Made by a program: the position numbers and the translations under genes. A DNA stretch of 64,000 nucleotides from positions 1 through 64,000 of the forward strand of contig DDPE01000038.1 in NCBI GenBank assembly GCA_002342035.1, in the 5' to 3' direction. Origin of the DNA: Asticcacaulis sp. UBA2476. Lineage in GTDB: Bacteria > Pseudomonadota > Alphaproteobacteria > Caulobacterales > Caulobacteraceae. Positions within the stretch are counted from its first letter, which is position 1. Each line of letters starts with the position of its first letter. A model generated the notes under the pieces. That model was not told the origin of the DNA, did no database searches, and saw nothing but the letters and a program-made list of their open reading frames with translations. This document shows, in pieces, positions 1-7,532 of the stretch.

Positions 1-561
1 CCCCACCAACCCCCCCCCCCTGTACCGCACCGCCCGCGCATCGCCTGGCAGGCCGCCGCCGCCCGCCATCAGCGCGGGATCGTCGCCAAGACCCCCGCCG
101 CCATCGTGGCCCGCCTGCCCCGTCCGGAATTGGATAAGACCCGCCTGCCGATCCTGCTGCCCCGCAGCGGCGGCGCACTAAAGATCGCGCAGGCTAAGCT
201 TATCTCGTTTGGCGATGCCTATTCCATGAACCTGCCGCAGGGCGACGGCGTGCAGATTACCCTGTCCGGCAATGCCGCCGCGATGCCCGTCCCGTCCGGT
301 GCCATCAGCCGCCTTGAAAAGCGCGCCGCCCGTATTCAGGGCGTTCTGGAGCCGGTGCAGATCGACCGTACCGAAGATGGCTGGACCGCCAGCTTCACCC
401 GCTTCAATGTGACCTACACCGCCGATCTGACCTGCGACGACAGTGAAGCCGCGGCCTGCAAAACCGACGGTTATCTGCGCACCGTCGTCGCTGACCTGAC
501 CGATGTGGTGATGGGTAATGCCGCCATTGCCGCCGCCCGCGCAGCCGGAGCGAACTTATGA
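1..561 (+). CDS. Unrecognised protein, 5' end beyond the window
   Basis: The frame is open from the first base of the window to TGA at 559-561, so the gene almost certainly begins upstream. A GTG at 106 is the first candidate internal start, but the coding frame continues before it (A-W-Q-A-A-A-A-R-H). The visible part is soluble-looking, with acidic and basic patches, a pair of cysteines near the end (TCDDSEAAACKTDG) and no membrane segment. I recognise no family. It overlaps the next gene by 4 bp (ATGA), so the two are probably translationally coupled. The first 20 bases contain a run of eleven C, which makes the extreme left edge unreliable. Confidence 0.6.
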   Translation, partial: PHQPPPPVPHRPRIAWQAAAARHQRGIVAKTPAAIVARLPRPELDKTRLPILLPRSGGALKIAQAKLISFGDAYSMNLPQGDGVQITLSGNAAAMPVPSGAISRLEKRAARIQGVLEPVQIDRTEDGWTASFTRFNVTYTADLTCDDSEAAACKTDGYLRTVVADLTDVVMGNAAIAAARAAGANL

Positions 562-1418
562 TCCGGATGCTGTTTGCCGTCGCCGTCATTGGCTTTGCCG
601 CCATCAGCCTGTGGGCTTGCGACAGTCCGCCCGAACCGGCCCCCGTACCCGAAGTCGGCACCGAAACTGAAACTGCATCCGAAGCCGCTTCTGAGATCGC
701 CCATGAGACGTCATCGGAGGTCGCCTCATCAGGTGCTGCCCCCTTTCCCTACGATCCCCCAACCCAACTGATCGCAGGCTCCGGCCCCAGCTATACCAAT
801 ACCAAAAACTGGGCGCCGGGCATCTGTTTTCCGCTGGCCGATACCCCGTCCTATGCCAATTCTCAGGTGTGGAAACCGGGCGGCTATGAACGCCCTGATA
901 ACCCCAGCCAGTGCGCGCCGGAAAACTACGCCTATCCGTGGCAAGACAATTTCTGTGAGACCCGCACCGGCAGCAATGTCATGTGTAAGACCGGCACCAA
1001 GGGCCATCAGGGGCAGGATATCCGGCCCAAGACCTGCAAGACCAACACCTACTGGGCCGTGGCCGCCGAAGACGGCGTGGTGACCAATGTCGCCTCCATG
1101 ACGGTCGCCATCACCGGCAAATCCCCGCCCTACCGCATCTATCGCTATCTGCACATGCAGTCTTCGACCCTTAAGGTGGCTTACGGCGATCATGTGGTGC
1201 GCGGGCAGAAGCTGGGCCTTGTGTCCAACAATCTCGGCCTCAAAAACGGCGTGCAGCAATATACCACCATCCACATGCATTTTGAGGTGCGGGTGGCGCA
1301 GGCGGAAACCCTGCCGGACGGGACGGTATTGTCGGCCAATACCTTTGTGCCGCCCTATGTGGCGCTGGTCGATGCCTATGAGCGCAAGCTGGGCGGCGAT
1401 TGCCCCCCGATTGGCTAA
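558..1418 (+). CDS. M23 (LytM-type) metallopeptidase-like lipoprotein
   Basis: Predicted cell-wall-active zinc endopeptidase or LytM regulator, anchored in a membrane by lipid. The N-terminus is a short hydrophobic signal ending in a lipobox-like L-W-A-C (Cys21), followed by a Pro/Glu/Ala-rich linker to about residue 70. The C-terminal half carries the M23 signature: H150-Q-G-Q-D154 (HxxxD zinc ligands), Y-L-H199-M and the H239-M-H241 (HxH) motif in a T-I-H-M-H-F-E segment. All metal ligands are present, so activity is plausible. The region between 70 and 145 is Cys-containing and not recognised. The start overlaps the preceding stop as ATGA. Confidence 0.8.
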   Translation: MIRMLFAVAVIGFAAISLWACDSPPEPAPVPEVGTETETASEAASEIAHETSSEVASSGAAPFPYDPPTQLIAGSGPSYTNTKNWAPGICFPLADTPSYANSQVWKPGGYERPDNPSQCAPENYAYPWQDNFCETRTGSNVMCKTGTKGHQGQDIRPKTCKTNTYWAVAAEDGVVTNVASMTVAITGKSPPYRIYRYLHMQSSTLKVAYGDHVVRGQKLGLVSNNLGLKNGVQQYTTIHMHFEVRVAQAETLPDGTVLSANTFVPPYVALVDAYERKLGGDCPPIG

Positions 1419-1507
1419 ATCGCTTTGATACTGTGTCCCCCCTGCCATTGCGCAGTTGCGAAATAGTGGCATACTCGTGTTATCCGAAGGGGTAAGGGGG
1501 ATTGATC

Positions 1508-1987
1508 ATGGGGTTTCTGTTTTCGCTTAGCGGGCGGGTGGCGCGGTTGCCGTTCATCGCGTTTGTCATCGGGGTGAAGCTGGCGATCGAAGCCATCGGC
1601 TATGCCCAGCGCCAGTATATGCCACCTTTGCCGATTGACGACATGATGATCGCGGCCATTCCGGGCGTGATTACATTGATCCTGATGTGGCCCTTGTTTG
1701 CCGTGACGGTAAAGCGGCTGCATGATATCGAATGGCCTGCGGTGCTGGCGCTGGTACAGTTCATTCCATTGATCGGGATTGTGATCTTTTTTACCCGCTC
1801 CCAGTACTATACTGCGGACGCCGAACATCTGGCACGGATGTTTGAATGGGCGGGGATCGGGCTGAATATCATGGCCCTGATCAGCTTTGGGCTGTTTCTG
1901 CTGCTGGCGGTCATTCCGGGGGTTAACCGCACCAACCGCTTTGGCCCGCCGCCGGGTGTGACGCGCATGGCCGAAGAAGCGTATTAA
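1508..1987 (+). CDS. DUF805 family inner-membrane protein
   Basis: Small polytopic membrane protein of unknown function. Family hallmarks are visible: the N-terminal S-G-R-V-A-R-L-P-F segment, the central V-K-R-L-H-D-I-E-W motif and the C-terminal N-R-T-N-R-F-G-P-P-P tail. About four hydrophobic stretches alternate with these loops. ATG 1508 is chosen over the in-frame TTG at 1502 because a purine-rich ribosome site (AAGGGGTAAGGGGG) ends just before 1502. It is monocistronic, followed by a repeat-rich spacer. Confidence 0.8.
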   Translation: MGFLFSLSGRVARLPFIAFVIGVKLAIEAIGYAQRQYMPPLPIDDMMIAAIPGVITLILMWPLFAVTVKRLHDIEWPAVLALVQFIPLIGIVIFFTRSQYYTADAEHLARMFEWAGIGLNIMALISFGLFLLLAVIPGVNRTNRFGPPPGVTRMAEEAY

Positions 1988-1996
1988 TCGCTTAAG

Positions 1997-2206
1997 TACT
2001 CCCCCTGCGCTCAAGCAGCGAAGCGGTAGCGCGCTAAAATGTTCAGGGGGAGCTTGCAATCAAAATCCCTTTTGATTGCAAGAGGGGGTTACCTAACAAT
2101 GTCTATTGTTTACCCCACCTCCGGCCTGACGGCCTCCCCATGACTTACAAACGATTCACTGGATCGTTTGTTGGCGTCAAACCCCTCCAAGAGGGGAGGT
2201 TCTGAA
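1997..2206 (+). repeat. GC-rich palindromic intergenic repeat cluster
   Basis: The 264-bp spacer has no gene. It holds blocks of the CCCCCT...AGGGGGA type: 2001 to 2052, then a hairpin around TTGCAATCAAAA/TTTTGATTGCAA (2055-2081), then CCCCACCTCCGGCC and CCAAGAGGGGAGG. The same style of block recurs at four other gene junctions in this window, all outside the tRNA-Ser island. Confidence 0.6.
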
Positions 2207-2251
2207 GTTAACCGCTTGCCCGCACCCGGTTATCGGCGTTAAACAGGCGCC

Positions 2252-2887
2252 ATGAAAACACCCGCCCCTGCCACCATAACCCCTCTGTTTGTCACCGAAA
2301 TCTACCGCGCCGACCTGTCCGGTGAGGCCGGTTTTGCGACCTTTATCGAAGAGATCGACGACACTTGCCGTGCGTTTGCCGATGACGATGAAGCGGGCCA
2401 TGACTGGTGTGAAAAAAACGCCTACCCCGGCTATACCTCCTATGGGTCTATGAGCAACCTCATCCACTATGCGCCGGTGTTTGCCGACCTCAAAAAGCAA
2501 CTGGACGCCCACGTCCACGCCTTTGCCGAGGTTCTGGAATACGACCTCGGCGGCAAAAAGCTTAAACTCGACAACATCTGGATCAACATCCTGGAACCCG
2601 GCGGCTTTCATTCCGGCCACATCCACCCGCACAGCGTCATTTCCGGCACATTTTACGTCGCGGTGCCGGATAAGGCATCGGCGCTGAAGTTCGAAGACCC
2701 GCGCCTGATGGGTTTTATGAACGCACCCCCGCGCAAAACCCCGCACCGCCGCGATCACGAAATCTTTGCTTACGAGGCACCGTCCGCGGGCACTATACTG
2801 ATGTGGGAAAGCTGGCTGCGCCACGAAGTGACCATGAACCAGAGCGATGATGTCCGCATAAGTGTGAGTTTTAATTATGGTTTCTAA
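2252..2887 (+). CDS. TIGR02466-type putative 2OG-Fe(II) oxygenase
   Basis: Resembles the TIGR02466/2OG-FeII_Oxy_5 family, cytoplasmic jelly-roll proteins presumed to be iron- and 2-oxoglutarate-dependent oxygenases with unknown substrates. Visible signatures are the N-terminal L-F-V-T-E-I-Y, the core N-I-L-E-P-G-G-F-H-S-G-H-I-H-P-H region with candidate iron-binding histidines, and the C-terminal L-M-W-E-S-W-L-R-H-E-V...R-I-S-V-S-F-N-Y, which would supply the last His and the 2OG-binding Arg. About 211 residues is normal for the family. It overlaps the following oxidoreductase by 11 bp, so the two are probably co-translated. Confidence 0.75.
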   Translation: MKTPAPATITPLFVTEIYRADLSGEAGFATFIEEIDDTCRAFADDDEAGHDWCEKNAYPGYTSYGSMSNLIHYAPVFADLKKQLDAHVHAFAEVLEYDLGGKKLKLDNIWINILEPGGFHSGHIHPHSVISGTFYVAVPDKASALKFEDPRLMGFMNAPPRKTPHRRDHEIFAYEAPSAGTILMWESWLRHEVTMNQSDDVRISVSFNYGF

Positions 2888-3920
2888 TGTGAATGCCGCC
2901 ATCGTTGGCTTTGGCAATGCCGGTCGCATCTTCCACACACCGCTGATCCGCGCGGCCAGCGGGTTGAGGCTGCACACCATCGTCTCGTCACGCCCCGCCG
3001 ATGTTTTGGCCGCCGTGCCCGGTGTGCGGGTGGTGCCCGACTTAGAGGCCGCGCTTACCGATCCTGAAATCGATCTGGTGGTCATTGCCACCCCCAACGC
3101 CCTGCACGCCCCGCAGGCGCTGGCGGCCTTACGGGCCGGTAAGCATGTGGTGATCGATAAACCCTTCGCCATCAATCTTGATGAAGCCGAAAGCCTGATG
3201 GTTGAGGCCAAGGCGTCGGGCCGGTTATTGTCGGTGTTTCATAACCGGCGCTGGGATGCCGATTTCCTCACCGTTCAACGGTTGATCGCGGAGGACAAAC
3301 TCGGCGAAATCACCCGCCTAGTGTCGCGCTTTGACCGCTTCCGGCCCAAACTGCGCGACCGTTGGCGCGAGCAGGACGTGCCGGGGGCGGGTCTGTGGTT
3401 TGATCTTGGGCCGCACCTGGTCGATCAGATGCTGTGTCTGTTCGGTAAGCCTCTGTCGCTGATGGCCGATATGGCCCGCCAGCGTGACGGTAGTGTGGTT
3501 GATGACTATTTCAACGTCACCCTGAAATATGAACGTCTGCGAGTGACGGTCAGCGCCAGTGTGCTCACCCCCGCCGCCGGTCCGCGCTTTGAGGTTCACG
3601 GCACCAAGGGCACCTTTGTGAAATACGGCCTCGACCCGCAAGAAGACGCACTCAAGGCTGGCGGCGATCCGACTGATCCCAGCTTTGGCATCGATGGCCA
3701 CGAAGGCAGCTATTGGCCGGTGATCATTGACGACCATGTCGGCATGAATGAAAGCGTGATGTCTGAACGCGGGCGTCACCTCAGCTTTTATGAGGCCATT
3801 GCCGCCGCCCTCATGGACGACGCGCCCAACCCCGTCCTCCCCGAAGAGGCCTATGAGGTCATGCGTATCCTGGAACTGGGCCAACTCAGCGCCCATGAGG
3901 GCACAGAGGTGCATCTCTAA
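2877..3920 (+). CDS. Gfo/Idh/MocA family NAD(P)-dependent oxidoreductase
   Basis: Cytoplasmic dehydrogenase acting on a sugar, inositol or similar polyol; the substrate cannot be read from sequence. Residues 8-20 form the Rossmann motif (A-I-V-G-F-G-N-A-G). The family-typical A-T-P-N-A-L-H-A-P and the E/D-K-P motif (V-I-D-K-P-F-A, with the catalytic-site Lys) follow near residues 80-100. The C-terminal half is the alpha/beta dimerisation domain with W-F-D-L-G-P-H-L-V-D-Q. At 347 residues it is full length. Its start lies inside the preceding oxygenase-like gene. Confidence 0.88.
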   Translation: MVSNVNAAIVGFGNAGRIFHTPLIRAASGLRLHTIVSSRPADVLAAVPGVRVVPDLEAALTDPEIDLVVIATPNALHAPQALAALRAGKHVVIDKPFAINLDEAESLMVEAKASGRLLSVFHNRRWDADFLTVQRLIAEDKLGEITRLVSRFDRFRPKLRDRWREQDVPGAGLWFDLGPHLVDQMLCLFGKPLSLMADMARQRDGSVVDDYFNVTLKYERLRVTVSASVLTPAAGPRFEVHGTKGTFVKYGLDPQEDALKAGGDPTDPSFGIDGHEGSYWPVIIDDHVGMNESVMSERGRHLSFYEAIAAALMDDAPNPVLPEEAYEVMRILELGQLSAHEGTEVHL

Positions 3921-3925
3921 ACGCA

Positions 3926-3953
3926 TTCAGCTCAGGCTTTCGCCTGAGCTGAA
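3926..3953. terminator. Perfect 12-bp hairpin after the oxidoreductase
   Basis: TTCAGCTCAGGC and GCCTGAGCTGAA pair perfectly around a TTTC loop, six bases after the stop at 3920. There is no long T-tract, so it may act with the next hairpin as a bidirectional stop between convergent genes. Confidence 0.55.
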
Positions 3954-3970
3954 ACTAAGCCTTAATTGCC

Positions 3971-4014
3971 CACCTGAAAGTATCTCATCGCAAAGCGATG
4001 ATAACTTTCAGGTG
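3971..4014. terminator. Two-tier hairpin between convergent genes
   Basis: CACCTGAAAGT pairs with ACTTTCAGGTG (11 bp), enclosing an inner CATCGC-AAA-GCGATG hairpin. It ends six bases before the stop of the convergent TonB receptor gene and probably terminates transcription from that side. Confidence 0.55.
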
Positions 4015-4020
4015 AATTAA

Positions 4021-6318
4021 TTAAAACCGCTTCTTGACCGTGATGAAGGCCATGCGCGGAGCCGCCGGCAGGATGGTCATAGCTGTCCCCGCGGTGTCAG
4101 CATTGGTAAAGCCGCCCGAACCGATGGTCGAGATGTAGTCTTCGTCCAGCAGGTTGGTGACGTTTACCTGCACATCCAGATCATTGCCAAAGCGATAACC
4201 CGCCGTGAAGTCAGCCACCTTTGTGCTGTCAACCTTACCGCCGCGGTTTTCATAGGTGTAGTAGCGCTCACCCGTAAACTTCATGCCGAGCGTACCGAAC
4301 AGCTTACCGTTGTCATAAGCCACTTCGGCATTGAACATGTGTTTAGGCGTATCAACGACGGTCTTGCCCTTGGTGCGGGCCGTGATCGTACCTTCGGCAT
4401 TGATAACATCGTCCTGATACTGGGAGTCGTTATAGCTGTAGGACGAATAGAGCTTCCATTCCGGCGTGATGCGGTAGGTACCGGCCACTTCGAGCCCGTT
4501 GGTTTCAACACCCCCGACGTTCGACAGCACGGTCGCATTGCCGACGATTGCCGCCCCTTGGGCCACACCCAGCAGACGGTTATCAAACTCGACATGGTAG
4601 AGCGCCAGCACGCCCTGGAAGACCGAACCAGCGTTCAGCCGCAGCCCGCCTTCAAACGTCTTGGAAGTTTCCGGATCAATCGACGACTTCACATAATCCA
4701 GTACGGCTTGCGACTGGGCACCGAACGGGCCGGAGGTGGCGGCCGATACATAGGCCGCCATGTTTTCGGTATAACCGCCGAACAGTTCGATATTGTCGTC
4801 AAGCTTATAGACCGCCCCGACCTGCGGCAGGAAGCTGTCCTTGGATTCAAGCGAGCCGTTCATGGGCGCGGCGGCGGTAACGGTCTTGACTTCGTTCTCG
4901 ACCTTGACGGACTTGAAGCCGAAATTGACCTTAAAGGCGTCGGTGACGGTCCAGACGTCCTGAACATAACCGACCGTGGTCTTGGTGTTGAAGGCGTATT
5001 CCCACTGGGTGAAGAAAGCGCCGGACTGGAAGTCGAGCGGATCACGCGACGGGGCCGAGAGGGTTTCACCATAGAAGCGGCGGGCCTGATTGAAGTCGTT
5101 GTCTTCAATCCAGAACCCGGCCTCAACCTGATGAGAGCCCAGATCGAACATCAGCGACCCGAAGGCACCGGTGCGATCGACGTCATATTCGGTCGTGCGG
5201 ATCGACAGGGCAGCGTTATTGCTGGTCGCACCTGACACACCAAAGTTCGGAGACGGCACATAAGGCGTGTACCACAGGCCCTGACCTTCGTTGGTGTGCT
5301 TATAGAGGCTGGCCTTGACGCTGATGATGTCGGTCAGCGGATAATTGATGCTCACGGCACCCAGATTGTCGTCGCGGATGCCCGCACCGGCATAGTAGGC
5401 ATCATCGACCGTCGCCACCGGCGCTGGCAAGGGCTGAGCGGTGAGGTAAGCGGCGGCGACCTGATTGGCCAGAGTCCAGTTCGGCTGGAAGTTATCCCAG
5501 TCGCGGCCCAGACGGCTGATCATGTCGAACGACATGTCCTGATAGTCCTGCTCACGGCGCTCAGAGCGGTTGATGAAGCCGGTCAGTTCACCTTCGCCGA
5601 TCGGCATAACCGCCTTGGCGCTGATCTGGCGCTGCTTTTGCTCAGAGCCGCCCTTCCACTTGTCGGTCTTCTGATCGGCAACCGACACATAGGCGCGCAG
5701 GTTGTTCAGTTGCGCGATTTCGCCGGTTTCAAAGCGGCCATAAAGGCGGTGCATGGCTTCGGAACCGACGGTGCCGGCGACTTCGCCGCCCATATCATTG
5801 GACGGATCACGCGAGAAAAACTGCAGCGTGCCGCCGAGGTTTGAGGTCGAGGCCGTCGACAGTGAACCCGCCCCTTGCGTCAGTTCAACACGGGCGACAT
5901 CTTCGTTGGTGATGGCGCGCGAAATGTGCAGGCCGTTGTGGTTGCCGTAAGACATATCGCCCAGTGGTACGCCGTCCAGCGTAAAGCCCATCTGGTTCTG
6001 GTTGAAGCCGCGCACGCCAATGCGGGTCGACCACTCATAGGCCCCGAAAGGATCGGCTGACTGGAAGGTCACGCCCGGCAATTTGTCGATGGCCTTAAGC
6101 GGGCTGGTGCCCGGCGCTTCCAGCGCCAGTTCGCTTGCCTTGACGGCCTGAATCTGGCGGCTCTGGCCCTGACCATAGACGATAACTTCGGTGATGGTTT
6201 CATCTGCGGCCGCATCGGCGGCGGTGGCGGCGACGGTGTCAGCAAAAGCGACCGGCGCAAAAGTGGCGGCGCTCAGGATGGCCACAACGGCCACGTTGGT
6301 AAATAAAGCTGTCTTCAT
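4021..6318 (-). CDS. TonB-dependent outer-membrane receptor
   Basis: Beta-barrel importer energised by TonB-ExbBD; the ligand is unknown. ATG 6318 begins a classical signal peptide (M-K-T-A-L-F-T-N...A-F-A-D) and has GGGGATACGA upstream; an in-frame GTG at 6339 is less likely. A TonB-box-like E-V-I-V-Y-G precedes the plug domain, which shows I-D-K-L-P-G-V, G-V-R-G-F-N-Q-N-Q and L-D-G-V-P-L-G. The C-terminus ends in M-A-F-I-T-V-K-K-R-F, the usual outer-membrane insertion signal with terminal aromatic residue. At about 765 residues it is intact. It has no co-directional partner that would reveal a substrate. Confidence 0.9.
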   Translation of the reverse strand: MKTALFTNVAVVAILSAATFAPVAFADTVAATAADAAADETITEVIVYGQGQSRQIQAVKASELALEAPGTSPLKAIDKLPGVTFQSADPFGAYEWSTRIGVRGFNQNQMGFTLDGVPLGDMSYGNHNGLHISRAITNEDVARVELTQGAGSLSTASTSNLGGTLQFFSRDPSNDMGGEVAGTVGSEAMHRLYGRFETGEIAQLNNLRAYVSVADQKTDKWKGGSEQKQRQISAKAVMPIGEGELTGFINRSERREQDYQDMSFDMISRLGRDWDNFQPNWTLANQVAAAYLTAQPLPAPVATVDDAYYAGAGIRDDNLGAVSINYPLTDIISVKASLYKHTNEGQGLWYTPYVPSPNFGVSGATSNNAALSIRTTEYDVDRTGAFGSLMFDLGSHQVEAGFWIEDNDFNQARRFYGETLSAPSRDPLDFQSGAFFTQWEYAFNTKTTVGYVQDVWTVTDAFKVNFGFKSVKVENEVKTVTAAAPMNGSLESKDSFLPQVGAVYKLDDNIELFGGYTENMAAYVSAATSGPFGAQSQAVLDYVKSSIDPETSKTFEGGLRLNAGSVFQGVLALYHVEFDNRLLGVAQGAAIVGNATVLSNVGGVETNGLEVAGTYRITPEWKLYSSYSYNDSQYQDDVINAEGTITARTKGKTVVDTPKHMFNAEVAYDNGKLFGTLGMKFTGERYYTYENRGGKVDSTKVADFTAGYRFGNDLDVQVNVTNLLDEDYISTIGSGGFTNADTAGTAMTILPAAPRMAFITVKKRF

Positions 6319-6556
6319 TGTCGTATCCCCAAAGCCCACATGGCTTTAAGGCGCTCTTAGGCGCGCTTCACGACAGATCAGCGACGGATACATTACACGC
6401 ACACGTCAGTCGTGCGACGACAGTATAACAACCGCTGTCAAATTTCTGAATTCATGGAATAATGTTTCAGAAAATTACGCCGTTACCGGATCATTGCCCC
6501 CGCGTGATGCTTAGGCGCTGTGCCAGTTATGTCACGGCCTGAAAGCCTGCGCACAA

Positions 6557-6598
6557 AGAAAAACCCGGCACAGAGGCCTAAAACCTCCGTACCGGGTG
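6557..6598 (-). terminator. Intrinsic terminator of the DUF1134 gene
   Basis: Read on the minus strand, ACCCGG-TACGGAGG pairs with CCTCTG-TG-CCGGGT and is followed by TTTTTCTTT. It lies 24 bases past the DUF1134 stop. The 303-bp spacer from 6319 to 6621 otherwise holds the receptor leader and nothing else I recognise. Confidence 0.8.
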
Positions 6599-6621
6599 AT
6601 TCTTTGATCGCCTGTGTTCGT

Positions 6622-7263
6622 TTAGAACGGCAGGATATTGCGCTTTTTGGAATAGGACAGCCAGCCGACATTAGCGCCCAGACGGAAACCGACACCGGCG
6701 CGGATCGGCGCCAGCACGATGCCTTCGGCGCGTTGATAGTTTACGCCTAAGCCCCCGATGAAATAGGCTGAGCCTTCGACGCCCGGAAAGCGGCGGAACA
6801 CTTGCTCAGGATTATCAAGGAAATAGGCCAGTGTGAACACGCGCGACGCATTGGCGCCGGTGTCAAAGCCAATCGACGGCCCCTGCCAGTACACGGTCGT
6901 GGGGCGCTGGGCCGATTTCATATGCACAAGGCCTTTGCCGTAGCGCAGACCGATACCGATAGCCCCGGAGCCTTCTTCACCGGCAATATAGCCAGTCGGA
7001 CGGTCACCATAATCGCCAAAGATGCGCTCAATCGCGCCGCCCAAGGCCTCAACCGTCACCCCTAAGAAATTGGAGCCGGCATTGAGCACTTCGTCACGCG
7101 AATAGGTGCTGTCTTCGGACGCAGGATTATTCTGATAGGTCGGCGTAGCCACAGGCGGCGCTGCCTGCGCCAGGCCGGGCAACAGCCCGCCCACCAGCGG
7201 CGCGGCCCCCAGCGCCAGACCAGAGGTTACGAATTGACGACGTTCTAACTGACGACGGTCCAT
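6622..7263 (-). CDS. DUF1134 family protein, Tat-type signal
   Basis: Exported alphaproteobacterial protein of unknown function. ATG 7263 is preferred over upstream in-frame starts because it follows CAGGAG and opens a twin-arginine-like signal (E-R-R-Q-F-V-T-S-G, then a hydrophobic stretch ending A-Q-A). The mature part is typical of DUF1134: Y-S-R-D-E-V, G-V-T-V-E-A-L-G-G-A-I-E, G-Y-I-A-G-E-E-G-S-G-A and F-D-T-G-A-N-A-S-R-V-F-T-L. The length (213 residues) is in range. It has its own terminator and stands alone. Confidence 0.88.
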   Translation of the reverse strand: MDRRQLERRQFVTSGLALGAAPLVGGLLPGLAQAAPPVATPTYQNNPASEDSTYSRDEVLNAGSNFLGVTVEALGGAIERIFGDYGDRPTGYIAGEEGSGAIGIGLRYGKGLVHMKSAQRPTTVYWQGPSIGFDTGANASRVFTLAYFLDNPEQVFRRFPGVEGSAYFIGGLGVNYQRAEGIVLAPIRAGVGFRLGANVGWLSYSKKRNILPF

Positions 7264-7532
7264 AGGCGCGAATACTCCTGAGAAAAGGCTTATGTGATAA
7301 CCTGATATTAACCCTAGAGCTATGACCAAAGTCTTACTCAGCCATTAATCTGCGGTTCATGTGACAGCCTAGTTACCGCTTGCGGCGCGATTATGGCTTT
7401 TACAGAGGACGCGATATGCCACCTATCCGAAGTGGTAAAAAATTACAGATTTGCGAACCTCATAGGTTGTAAGTGGTGCCCACTGCTTTTAATCATGGCC
7501 ATATAGGCGGCGCGCGATTCACAGAGGATATC

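Noticed and set aside
1..21. Run of eleven C at the left edge as a phase-variable tract
   Set aside because: It lies inside a frame whose start is not visible and at the window edge, so neither function nor accuracy can be judged.
2177..3211. 344-codon minus-strand open frame
   Set aside because: Covers two well-recognised genes on the other strand.
4339..5235. 298-codon plus-strand open frame
   Set aside because: Antisense to the TonB receptor, with no recognisable domain.
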